In this document: piece after piece, positions 37,281 to 45,425 of the stretch
Layout of the letters: every line of letters begins with the position of its first letter
How positions within the stretch are numbered: the stretch's first letter is position 1
From: Leptospirales bacterium
GTDB taxonomy: Bacteria > Spirochaetota > Leptospiria > Leptospirales > Leptospiraceae
Direction: 5' to 3'
DNA: 47,296 nucleotides
Assembly: GCA_013297885.1 (NCBI GenBank)
Contig: JAAFIR010000037.1
Coordinates: 1-47,296 of the forward strand
Made by a program: the position numbers and the translations under genes
Notes under the pieces: model-generated
Told to the model about the DNA's origin: nothing
What the model saw: the letters and a program-made list of their open reading frames with translations, nothing else
Database searches by the model: none

Positions 37281-38822
37281 ATGAAATCCCTTTTTTTGAT
37301 ATTTGTAATTCTAAAATGTTCACCACAAAATATCACTTCACCTTGTGATCCAAAAAACAAAACTTTTCAAGGTCTGGTGATTTTAAATTCTATTTTTAAA
37401 TTAAATAGTTCTGTTTGTAATATAAAAGTAAATACTCAATCATCATCAGAAGCTTCAAACTCTCCATCACCAATTCCCACGACACCAACTCCTTCCCCCA
37501 CTACACCAGCTACGATTCTTCCAAATTCAAAAGACATCACTACTTTTAGTTTTGCAATGGCTCAAACTGGTCTAAATAAAAACTATAATGCAACTATAAC
37601 TGACACAACAATTAATGTGGATTTGCCTTATGGAGTTGGTCTAAACTTAATTCCCACTTTCACTACAACAGGGCAAACTGTGACTGTTGCTTCAGTGACT
37701 CAAACATCCGCAACTACTTCCAATAATTTTTCAACTAACAGCATATATACCGTAACAGCACAGGATGGTTCCACAAAAACCTATTCAGTGAATGTGTATC
37801 AAATAACCCCGGTTGAAGATACGGGACAAGTTAATTGTCACAACGATTCTTCAATACAAACTTGTGCATCAGTTAGTGCTACTTTTCCAAGACAAGATGG
37901 CCATATGATGGATATACCAAATTCAAGAGGGTTAACAAGTCTGACCACAAACACAGGATATACAAATGATTTTGTTACAAAAAATATTTTAACAGGGATT
38001 GTTTGGAAAACTTGTGTTGAAGATAAAACTGATTCTATTTGTTCGACTGGCACAGCAGACACAATGATCTTGACTAATGCCAATATTGCTTGTTCCAATT
38101 TGAATTCTGCAAATTCAGGAGCTGGTTATGCTGGATTAAAAAATTGGAGACTTCCTGTTCTTCAAGAATTATTGCAATCCCAAACTTATATTACCAATGC
38201 AGTTTATTTTGACCCAATTCATTTTCCAGGGGCGATTAATGCTGTAAATACTAGAACATCGTCCAGAATCATTCCAAATGCAGCTTCTAGTTTTGTTTCA
38301 AATGGTGGCGCCAATGGATCATTTTCTCTCGCAACAGATGGTACTGCTACTTATGTACGCTGTGTTTCTGGTGGAACTTATCCAAATTCTGATTATTTGG
38401 ATAATGGTGATGGAACAGTCACTGAAAAAAGATCAAAATTAATTTGGCAGAAATGTGCAATTGGACAAACAAATGATGCCGCTTGTTCAGGAACAGTTTC
38501 TCAAATCACTTGGTCAAATTCACTTAATACTTGTAATTCACTCACTTTAGCTGGTAGAACATGGAGGCTTCCAAATTCAAATGAATTAGCTTCATTTTTG
38601 GATTTAACAAAAGCAACAGCACCTTATGTGAATCCATTGTTTGTTAATTTTCCAAGCGGTGGAAATAATAGGAATTTTAATTCTAGTACTTCTTTAGCTG
38701 GGAGTGTTCTTTATAATTATAGATTTAATTTGACAACACCTGCTGGTGTAACTTTAGATACTAAAAACAATGGAACTGTCACGACTAATGATTACAATGC
38801 CCGCTGTGTCACAGGTCCATAA
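37281..38822 (+). CDS. DUF1566 lipoprotein (intact member)
   Basis: The signal peptide MKSLFLIFVILKC has a lipobox at Cys13. After a Pro/Thr/Ser linker comes a DUF5018-like beta domain (ITTFSFAMAQTGLNKNYNAT to STKTYSVNVYQ, about 88-170). Then come two DUF1566 units: one with ILTGIVWKTCVEDK, NWRLPVLQELL and TYVRCVSGG, and one with LIWQKCAIGQTNDAACSG, GRTWRLPNSNELASFL and YNARCVTGP. The paired cysteines probably form disulfides. It is the only one of four DUF1566 genes in the window without a visible lesion and gives the reference for them. Function is unknown; export to the envelope is expected. Confidence 0.88.
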   Translation: MKSLFLIFVILKCSPQNITSPCDPKNKTFQGLVILNSIFKLNSSVCNIKVNTQSSSEASNSPSPIPTTPTPSPTTPATILPNSKDITTFSFAMAQTGLNKNYNATITDTTINVDLPYGVGLNLIPTFTTTGQTVTVASVTQTSATTSNNFSTNSIYTVTAQDGSTKTYSVNVYQITPVEDTGQVNCHNDSSIQTCASVSATFPRQDGHMMDIPNSRGLTSLTTNTGYTNDFVTKNILTGIVWKTCVEDKTDSICSTGTADTMILTNANIACSNLNSANSGAGYAGLKNWRLPVLQELLQSQTYITNAVYFDPIHFPGAINAVNTRTSSRIIPNAASSFVSNGGANGSFSLATDGTATYVRCVSGGTYPNSDYLDNGDGTVTEKRSKLIWQKCAIGQTNDAACSGTVSQITWSNSLNTCNSLTLAGRTWRLPNSNELASFLDLTKATAPYVNPLFVNFPSGGNNRNFNSSTSLAGSVLYNYRFNLTTPAGVTLDTKNNGTVTTNDYNARCVTGP

Positions 38823-38837
38823 TACCATTGTTAAACG

Positions 38838-38864
38838 ATACTACTGTAAAACGATAGTATTTTT
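38838..38864 (+). terminator. Weak AT-rich terminator after the DUF1566 gene
   Basis: ATACTA (38838-38843) pairs with TAGTAT (38855-38860), followed by a run of T. The stem is only six base pairs and has little GC, so its strength is doubtful. Confidence 0.3.
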
Positions 38865-38959
38865 ATAAATATAAAAATATACAACTTCTATTGAATCAAA
38901 AATCAGCTATTCCCATTAAAATTCTACTTGATTAAAACTTATAATAAATAAAATTAAAT

Positions 38960-39304
38960 TATCTTGTTGGATAATCGCGCGAAAGTGAGGAAAGTCCGGA
39001 CACCTTGGAATGAATGAACCGGGTAATTCCCGGAACAAAATTTTGAAAAAAATTTTGGATGGAAAGTGCCACAGAAAATATACCGCCGAAAGGTAAGGGT
39101 GAAATGGCGAGGTAAAAGCTCACCGCTTGGTTAGTAATAATCGAGGCAGGGTAAACCCTTCATGGTGCAATCTCAAGTATGTTGCCATTAAACCCATTCC
39201 AGTTGGCAACGGGTAGAGAGCAAAGAGCTTGGAAGTAATTCCAAAGCCAAGATAAATGATTATCATCTGCATGCAGATACAGAATCCGGCTTATAGACAA
39301 GATA
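38960..39304 (+). ncRNA. rnpB: RNase P RNA (bacterial type A)
   Basis: The catalytic RNA that matures tRNA 5' ends. TATCTTGT (38960-38967) pairs with ACAAGATA (39297-39304) as helix P1. Conserved blocks are GAGGAAAGTCCGGACACC (CR I), CCACAGAAAATATACCGCC (CR II region), GGTAAGGGTGAAATGGCGAG, AGGCAGGGTAAACCC, and GATACAGAATCCGGCTTATAG (CR V). TATAAT at 38940-38945 is a plausible -10 box, and a T run follows the 3' end. Confidence 0.95.
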
Positions 39305-39376
39305 CTTTTTTTATAATTTTAAATAACTCAAATTTTTTTCAATTGAATGATTTGAGAATTAAATTTCCAAACACTA

Positions 39377-39485
39377 GAGTTAGGGATTGAAGCGTTTCTG
39401 AATAGCCTCTGACTTTAGTCAGAGGATTCAGAAGTAGCGAAAAGCCCGACCTTTTTTTTAACATGTTAAAAAAAAGGGAACTCCC
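39377..39485 (+). repeat. Three-way-junction intergenic element, copy E
   Basis: GAGTT (39377-39381) closes with AACTC (39479-39483). The joint AGGGATTGAA is followed by stem 2, GCGTTTCTGAAT with ATTCAGAAGTAGCG, capped by CCTCTGAC/GTCAGAGG with loop TTTA. The joint AAAGCCCGA leads to stem 3, CCTTTTTTTTAAC with its complement around ATG. This is the cleanest copy. It lies between rnpB and the 3' end of lexA and could terminate both. Confidence 0.8.
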
Positions 39486-39494
39486 AAATTAAAG

Positions 39495-40103
39495 TCAGTA
39501 GTAACGGTAAAGACCAACTAATTTTCCAACAATAGAAACTTTTTTTGCTCTGATTGGTTTGAATTTTGGATTGCTTGCTTCTAATCGAACTGAATCTTTT
39601 TCTTTGAAATATGTTTTGAGAGTGGCTTCATCTTCTAAAAGAGCTACAACAATTTCACCATCGCGAGCAACTTCTTTTTTTTGAATGATTGCAATGTCAC
39701 CATCATTGATGCCTTCACCGATCATGGACTCACCTACAACTTTGAGAGCAAATAGTGTGCCTTTTTTTGCCATGCGGTCTGTGATTGGGATGTAATCACT
39801 GATATTTTCTTCAGCAAAAATGGGAATCCCCGCAGCAACTCTACCAAGAAGTGGAATGCTCATTGCACGAATGGGGATGCCGTCTTCAGCTGAGTGACGA
39901 AGTAACTCGATGGCTCTAGATTGGTTTTTAGAAGTCTTGAGATAACCTTTTCTTTCTATAGCTTTGAGATGGTCGTAAGCACCTTTTGCAGTGATTTCAA
40001 ATTTGTCACCAATTTCACGAATTGTTGGTGGCACACCTCTGTCTTTAATGACGGAAGTGATAAATTTTAAAACTAGTTCTTGTTTGTCTGTAAGTTCTTT
40101 CAT
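39495..40103 (-). CDS. lexA: LexA repressor
   Basis: LexA represses DNA-damage genes and cleaves itself when RecA filaments form. Residues 1-65 are a winged helix (LTDKQELVLKFITSVIKDRG, PPTIREIGDKFEI). The self-cleavage site is Ala91-Gly92 in RVAAGIP, and the Ser-Lys dyad is Ser126 in VVGESMIGEGI and Lys163 in EATLKTYF. The length of 202 residues is normal. The ATG has no ribosome-binding site and sits six bases after a -10 box, which suggests a leaderless mRNA. The gene converges on rnpB. Confidence 0.96.
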   Translation of the reverse strand: MKELTDKQELVLKFITSVIKDRGVPPTIREIGDKFEITAKGAYDHLKAIERKGYLKTSKNQSRAIELLRHSAEDGIPIRAMSIPLLGRVAAGIPIFAEENISDYIPITDRMAKKGTLFALKVVGESMIGEGINDGDIAIIQKKEVARDGEIVVALLEDEATLKTYFKEKDSVRLEASNPKFKPIRAKKVSIVGKLVGLYRYY

Positions 40104-40109
40104 ACTAAT

Positions 40110-40137
40110 ATATTAATACTATACAAATTTCTGTCAA
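40110..40137 (-). promoter_or_regulatory. lexA promoter with palindromic -10 region
   Basis: On the minus strand TTGACA (40137-40132), 16 bases, then TAATAT (40115-40110). The -10 box lies inside the 10-bp palindrome TAATATATTA. Only six bases separate the -10 box from the ATG, so the transcript should begin at or next to the start codon. A TTTG half-site lies in the spacer, but no full TTTG-N5-CAAA box is present, so the LexA operator here is not identified. Confidence 0.6.
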
Positions 40138-40328
40138 TCATTTTTTTACCAAATATTAAATCTTACATTTGTATTAAAATTTTTTTCTCCAATAAAAAAT
40201 ACATTCTAAACTCAATTTTCACTAATTGAAAAACTAGAATGTTTTGTATACTTATCAAAAATTGATCTTTTCCCAAATCGAGTATAGTAAAATATAACTT
40301 TCTTAAAACAAAAATCTAATCTTATCAT

Positions 40329-40799
40329 TTAGTATTCATTTTTGATTGTAAGAATAATTTTTTCAATTCCATTTTTTATACCTTGGTCAAAATTATTTTT
40401 TTTAAATTCAGTAATGATTTCTTTTTGGATAATTCTACTAGCAATTTGGTCTGTGAGAGCTCCTTCTAAACCTGAACCAACTTCAATTCTAAGTTTGTGA
40501 TCATTTTTTGAAATTAAAAGTAGTACACCATTATTTTTATTTTTTTGTCCAAGTCGCCAAGTAGTTGCTATTTTATGGGAATAGTCTTCTAAAATTTCTC
40601 CTTCTAAACTAGAAATAATTAAAACTACAATTTGGTTTGAAGTTTTTTTTTCATGTAGTTTTAAAGTATTTTTTAGTTCTGAAATTGTTTGCTTGGATAA
40701 AGTGTTTGTTTGGTCAATTATTCTTCCTGATAATGAAGGAACATCTAAACTAAAAATAGTTTGAATTGAAATAAAAAATAGAAAAATGAATTTAAACAT
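40329..40799 (-). CDS. TPM-domain exported protein
   Basis: The start at 40799 follows GGAG with a six-base spacing; an upstream TTG at 40811 would add four residues. A signal peptide (FKFIFLFFISIQTIFSLD) precedes the TPM domain, with LSGRIIDQTNTLSKQTISEL, VVLIISSLEGEILEDYSHKI, GVLLLISKNDHKLRIEVGSG and LEGALTDQIASRII. The family has been linked to photosystem repair and acid phosphatase activity in plants; in bacteria the role is unclear. No C-terminal membrane helix is present, so the protein should be free in the periplasm. Confidence 0.85.
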   Translation of the reverse strand: MFKFIFLFFISIQTIFSLDVPSLSGRIIDQTNTLSKQTISELKNTLKLHEKKTSNQIVVLIISSLEGEILEDYSHKIATTWRLGQKNKNNGVLLLISKNDHKLRIEVGSGLEGALTDQIASRIIQKEIITEFKKNNFDQGIKNGIEKIILTIKNEY

Positions 40800-40909
40800 C
40801 CCGATCTCCAATTCTTAAAAGTTCTTCATCCGTAATTTTTTTTTCATTAGTTCTCCAAATATTTTTTTATTCTAAGAATTTTATTTAGTCAATAAAATTA
40901 AAATATTTT

Positions 40910-41779
40910 TTAAAAAACAAAATCATATTGGACACTTGCAAAAAAGCCTTGGTTACCAAAATAATTCTCTCTATTTCCTTTAAAATCTAAACTAGATTTT
41001 TTTTTATCCAATTCTTTTTCAGAAGACTTTCCAATCAAATAAGTATGAGCAATTTGAATTAAATAAATTGCACCAGCTCCAATTGCTAATTGGTTTCTGG
41101 AAGCTTCCATTGCTTCTACATTTTTAAAAGCATTTTGATCTAATTGAGAAGAAAATAAAGAAGCATTAATTCCTCTATGTTCGTTAAAATTTGGATTATA
41201 AAGAAAACTTAAAAACAAATTATTGGAAACATTTTTTTCATATTTAGAAAGTTCTTCATTTAATTTTTGATTTTGGTAAATGGCACCAATTGTTAAAACT
41301 AAAAAAGTTCCTGAATAAAAATATCCCCAAGTTTTTCTATCTAGTTCAAAATGAGCAAGACCTGAAAACAATATAGATTTAAAAAGAGCATCTCTTCGTT
41401 TTAATTTAATTGTATTTAACTTTTCGTCTTCTTCAATTTCAGCAACAAGAAAGCCTACATTTTGTATTTCAATGTCTGCAATTCCTTCCTGCATTGGAGA
41501 ATCTTTTGCTGGCGGTTTGTAATTTGGATATTTATCTTTTATACCTTTAATGAGTTTTTTTAATACGGCATTATCTGTAATATCTTGAATGATAATACTT
41601 CCTATAGTTTCTTTTCGAACTTTTACATCTTTGTTTCCATTTTCAGTTTTAAAATATACATAAGAATTATCTTGTTTGTATACAATTCCTTTGACAACCT
41701 GTAAATCCCTAAAAATAAGAGTATGACTGAATAAAGGTATACTATATAAAAAAAAAGTTATTATAAAAATTTGTTTCAT
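40910..41779 (-). CDS. Exported/membrane protein with DUF5683-like segment
   Basis: From 41779, MKQIFIITFFLYSIPLFSHT is a signal peptide. An upstream frame to 41815 gives only polar residues without a signal. A small beta domain (LQVVKGIVYKQDNSYVYFKT to ETIGSIIIQDI) is followed by a charged linker and a membrane segment (ALFKSILFSGLAHFELDRKT, GYFYSGTFLVLTIGAIYQ) resembling the DUF5683 'P.G.aqfy.gk...g' pattern, then a second hydrophobic stretch (QLAIGAGAIYLIQIAHTYLI). It ends in FFASVQYDFVF, an aromatic end like outer-membrane beta barrels. Function unknown. Confidence 0.65.
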   Translation of the reverse strand: MKQIFIITFFLYSIPLFSHTLIFRDLQVVKGIVYKQDNSYVYFKTENGNKDVKVRKETIGSIIIQDITDNAVLKKLIKGIKDKYPNYKPPAKDSPMQEGIADIEIQNVGFLVAEIEEDEKLNTIKLKRRDALFKSILFSGLAHFELDRKTWGYFYSGTFLVLTIGAIYQNQKLNEELSKYEKNVSNNLFLSFLYNPNFNEHRGINASLFSSQLDQNAFKNVEAMEASRNQLAIGAGAIYLIQIAHTYLIGKSSEKELDKKKSSLDFKGNRENYFGNQGFFASVQYDFVF

Positions 41780-41804
41780 AAAATTTTTAAACTCTATTGT
41801 TAGG

Positions 41805-43524
41805 TCAAGGTGCACTCACACAACGAACATTTAGAACAGCGAGCTTGATACCTGAGGTGACATCGCCAGCACCGAAAAGGATAAGCCACGCATTGGAGCT
41901 ATCAGGAGCGTAGGGAGTAGAACTCCAATAAGCGTCAGCAAATAATGTCCTAGGAAAGAATGTTGAATTGATTGTAGGGCTCGAGGAAAGTGTATAATCC
42001 ACAATGCTAATCAATTCATCTTTGTTGGGAACTCTCCAATTAGTTCTACCTGCAAAACCCCCACCAGGTATAGTATTAGCATCATTACAAGTTTTCCACA
42101 ATAAACTTGTGCTTCCGCCAATCCAAGATGCTGCTGGTTGTAAAGGTAAGCTAGGAGAGCCTCCATTACAGGCATTTGTAGTTGCATTACAAAACTGGTA
42201 TGTTCCCTGGGTTCCAGAACAAGTAGCACCACTCAAAGGAACACCAGTTGCACTACTCATAGAACATTTCATCCATGTTAACCCAGTATTATTATCCAAA
42301 ATTGTTTGATCTCCATTGTCTGTAAAAGATTGCAAACCTGATTGAACTAAACAATAAATTACATTATTTGAAACTGTTCCTGTGCCATTTATAACTGAAC
42401 AAGATTGAATAGAAGGTTGAGTTGCAACTATCACATTGTAATTGCTTCCACTATTCGGAATAGCTGGAAAAACAAAACTTCCATTTGTATTTATTGTTAA
42501 ATTGTCTATTGTGTTATTTTGTAAAACAAGAGTTCTTCCAGAAATTAAACCAACAACAGTTCCACCAATGCCTGCATTTGGAACAAAATTAATGATTACA
42601 TTATAATCCTGACTACTATTGTCTGATGCTACTACCGTGTATTTAATTGAATTCGTAAAATCATTTTCTTTTTCTCCGTTTAACTGCTCTATTCCATTCA
42701 CCAAAACTCTTTTTCCAGTGTGAGCAAAACTTGCAGCTAGGTTAGTTACATTTGTTCCAATGGGAAGAGAAACAAATATATTCGATCCTGAAATTGTTGC
42801 GGATGAAGAATTCAAAATAAACGACTTCATTTCTTTGGAAGAAGGTGAGCCAGTGATAACCGAAATTGTATATTGTTTTGTAGAATTATTAAATGCTTGG
42901 ATGTTCAATAAAACTGGAGAGGAATAATTGTTAGCAGTTCTACCAGAAATTTGTTCTATTCCACCGATTAATGCTTTGATTCCATTATGTGAAAATGTAG
43001 AAGTTAGATTAGTCAAACCAGTTCCATTAGCTATATAAACAGAAACGTTAGTTCCCACGATAACTCCTCTTGCTGCAACAGAATCAAATTGAAAATTTAG
43101 TAATGTGTTTGAATCAGCAGTTCCTGTTTTAGTACCAATTGTATAATTGAATATTGTTCCATACGCGGCACTAGTTTGAAAAGCAAAGTTGTTAGAAAAA
43201 TTATTTGCAGTTTCACCAGATCTTTGTTCTATTCCTCTGACGCTAGCTCTTGCTCCAGTGTAAAAAAAAGTTGCCACTTGAGAGTTTAGATTTGTAGAAA
43301 ATGGAACTGTTAAACTCACTTGTTTGCCTGTTATGATTCCTGAAGAATTGGTTGAAGAAATTTGGTAAAATTTTAAAGATTTAGCATCTGATGGTTTTAG
43401 CCCTGGAAAAAAAACTGGCCAAAGGCGAGCTAAAGCTCCAGCTGGGTCTTGTCGCATCTAAATCTTGTTTTAAAGGACTGCAAAAAGAAAGAAGAATTAG
43501 AAATAAAACTTTTTTGTTATTCAC
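41805..43524 (-). pseudogene. DUF1566 lipoprotein with a one-base frameshift after the signal peptide
   Basis: GTG at 43524 is preceded by AAGGAG with ideal spacing and opens NNKKVLFLILLSFCSPLKQD, a lipoprotein signal peptide with lipobox LSFC. The frame runs LDAT and then leaves the protein. One base less near 43440-43446 would give LDATDPAGALARLW and join the 550-residue frame that continues to 41805. That frame holds three DUF5018-like domains (such as LAASFAHTGKRVLVNGIEQL), a carboxypeptidase-like beta domain (VGGTVVGLISGRTLVLQNNT) and a C-terminal DUF1566 unit (NTGLTWMKCS, TNWRVPNKDELISIVDYTL). The reading frame after the lesion starts at an internal ATG (43457) and would lack any export signal. 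Confidence 0.85.
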
Positions 43525-43672
43525 TTTTTTACTCCTTTTTTTATATTTTAATATGAAACTAAAATTTTTATTATTACTTTTGAGTATTCAAAAACTTATA
43601 AATAAAATTTACGTAATATGAGTTATAATATAAAATTTACAAAATTTAATCAATTACAATTCTAAAAAAAAG

Positions 43673-44593
43673 ATGTTAGAAGAAAAAATTAAATCCATTT
43701 CTCTTGAACTAGGTTTTGAAAATTGCAGAATCACTAAAGCAATCATTCCTGAAACTGATAAACAAAACATTTTAGATTGGGTAAAAAATGGCTTAAATGG
43801 AGAGATGTCTTGGTTTGAAAAAAATTTACCTATAAAATTAGAATTTAAAAATTTAGGTTTTGAAGTGAAATCTGTCATATTACTTTCATTAAATTATTTA
43901 GATGAAGAATATGAAAAAGTTTTTTCAAAACAAAAAATTCATTTTTCAAAATATGCAGTGGGTGAAGATTATCACGATGTAATTAAAGAAAAAGCAAAAC
44001 CAATTTTGGATTATTTAAAAAAAGAATTTCCAAAAAATTTTTTTAGACAAGGTGTTGATTCTCTTCCCATTTCCGAAAAAGTTTTGGCAAAAGAATCTGG
44101 TCTTGGTTGGCAGGGAAAAAACACAAATATAATAAATCCTGAATTTGGTTCTTATTTTTTTATTTCTGCAATTTTAACTGACCTAGATTTACAAGTTGAT
44201 GAAAAAATTTCAGATCGTTGTGGAAGTTGTAGAGCTTGTATGGATGCTTGTCCCACAAATGCAATTTTTGATGAATACAAAATAGATGCTACTAAATGTA
44301 TAAGTTATTTGAATATTGAAAAAAAATCAAAACTTGAACAGGATGAAAATTTACATTCTTGGATTTATGGCTGTGATATTTGCCAAGATGTTTGCCCTTG
44401 GAATTTTAGAGTTGCTAAGAAAAAAAATATTTATACAAATGAACCAAAATTTAAAATCAAATCAATTTTTAAAGATAAACCTTTAGAGGAATTTAAAAAC
44501 TTTACAAAATCAGAATTTGATGATTATAAAAAAAAATCTGCAACTTCAAGAATTAGTTTTGAAAAGTTTAAAGAGAATTTCTTTTCAAGTTAA
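43673..44593 (+). CDS. queG: Epoxyqueuosine reductase
   Basis: QueG reduces epoxyqueuosine to queuosine at the wobble base of certain tRNAs, using cobalamin and two [4Fe-4S] clusters. The 306-residue protein has VDSLPISEKVLAKESGLGWQ then GKNTNIINPEFGSYFF (cobalamin-binding and active-site Asp region), and the cluster motifs CGSCRACMDACPTNAI and CDICQDVCPWN, with a further Cys in ATKCISYLNIE. The C-terminal HEAT-like extension of longer QueG proteins is absent, as is common. Confidence 0.93.
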   Translation: MLEEKIKSISLELGFENCRITKAIIPETDKQNILDWVKNGLNGEMSWFEKNLPIKLEFKNLGFEVKSVILLSLNYLDEEYEKVFSKQKIHFSKYAVGEDYHDVIKEKAKPILDYLKKEFPKNFFRQGVDSLPISEKVLAKESGLGWQGKNTNIINPEFGSYFFISAILTDLDLQVDEKISDRCGSCRACMDACPTNAIFDEYKIDATKCISYLNIEKKSKLEQDENLHSWIYGCDICQDVCPWNFRVAKKKNIYTNEPKFKIKSIFKDKPLEEFKNFTKSEFDDYKKKSATSRISFEKFKENFFSS

Positions 44594-44669
44594 GAATAAA
44601 AAATTAAAATTTGGAAGAAATAAACTGCACTGTTATACGCTCTTTTAGAGCTACAAAAGTTGAAAGGAA

Positions 44670-44983
44670 TTAATTTTCCCCTGCCATACTAATTGCTTTC
44701 TTAAGTAAACTTTCAGAAAAATAAGTTTCAGAATTTCTAATTTTTTCAATCAATGGAAGAATACTTTTAATCAATCCTCGTTATTTTGCAATGACTAAAA
44801 CGCCAAGACTTCCAATGACTTGAATTCGATTTAATTGTGCAACCTTCCTTGCTTTTTCATCATCGACTAATAGCCAGTTTGCGTTTAATTTTCGATACAG
44901 AACCATAGCTGCTATTTCACCTCAGACAATTGAACCTTCATAGATAAAGTAATTATAGCAGAACTGTCTGCAACAAAAATCAA
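44670..44983 (-). pseudogene. Decayed DUF3368 (PIN-like) toxin gene
   Basis: Read on the minus strand, FELIFVADSSAIITLS matches the N-terminal acidic site of DUF3368 proteins. After a gap of roughly 40 expected residues and a TGA, GEIAAMVLYRKLNANWLLVD and EKARKVAQLNRIQVIGSLGV follow, then a TAA, then RGLIKSILPLIEKIRNSETY to AISMAGEN. The order matches a PIN-like toxin: catalytic Asp, the E.A.A helix, DDEKAR and the GTLGVL-type strand. Two in-frame stops, a deletion and a frame change make it nonfunctional. It lies directly after its cognate antitoxin remnant. Confidence 0.8.
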
Positions 44984-45009
44984 TTCAAAATTTTCCTTAA
45001 AGAAATCAC

Positions 45010-45234
45010 TTTTTTTTCTAAATCTTCTGAAGAATAATTAACAACATAGATTCCAAGTTTTTTACATTCTTTCTGGAAGTCGAAAAGAGATAACTTAGCA
45101 ATTTGAGCTGCTTTCTCAACTGAAACTTTTTTTTTTGGCTAAAAAAAAACTGCAATGCTTAATTGAATATCTTCAAGTAGGGTTTCTCGATTGTACAATT
45201 CAAAACTATTTGGTAAGTCGATAGAAAGTTGCAT
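45010..45234 (-). pseudogene. Decayed UPF0175 antitoxin gene
   Basis: ATG at 45234 opens MQLSIDLPNSFELYNRETLL with EDIQLSIAVFF, then an in-frame TAG. Beyond two homopolymer runs (about nine bases each, near 45130-45151) the frame resumes as KKKVSVEKAAQIAKLSLFDF, QKECKKLGIYVVNYSSEDLE. This is the UPF0175 antitoxin pattern: a short N-terminal strand, then an HTH-like helix pair (GKAAELAGLS type) and GIPVINY. A net-neutral pair of indels in the A and T runs breaks it. It is paired with the DUF3368 toxin remnant in the usual antitoxin-first order. Confidence 0.8.
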
Positions 45235-45309
45235 GACAGACTCCAATTAAAATCTGAATCATATACTCAAACAGAAATTGTCTTTGTCAATGGAAAAATA
45301 GTATTACCC

Positions 45310-45344
45310 AGATTTAGAATCTCACTGCATTCGATTCTAAATCT
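45310..45344. repeat. Perfect 12-bp hairpin between the toxin-antitoxin remnant and a lipoprotein
   Basis: AGATTTAGAATC (45310-45321) and GATTCTAAATCT (45333-45344) are perfect arms around an 11-base loop. There is no T run immediately after the stem on either strand. It could be a surviving stem of a decayed intergenic element whose 3' end lies at 45408-45425. Confidence 0.45.
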
Positions 45345-45407
45345 AGGATTAATTTTATTTGCATAAATAAAAATTTTACTTTTAAAAAACATCACACTTT
45401 GTTAAAA

Positions 45408-45425
45408 GCCTGACAAAGTGACTCC
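45408..45425 (+). repeat. Decayed 3' half of the three-way-junction element
   Basis: AGCCTGAC followed by AAAGTGACTCC repeats the joint and closing strand of copy D (AGCCTGACC and TGACTCCC), but stem 3 is almost absent and no GAGTCA partner is found upstream. It abuts the stop codon of the next gene. Confidence 0.35.

Noticed and set aside
40104-40140. LexA box of the TTTG-N5-CAAA type at the lexA promoter
   Set aside because: Only a TTTG half-site is present; no CAAA follows at the required spacing.
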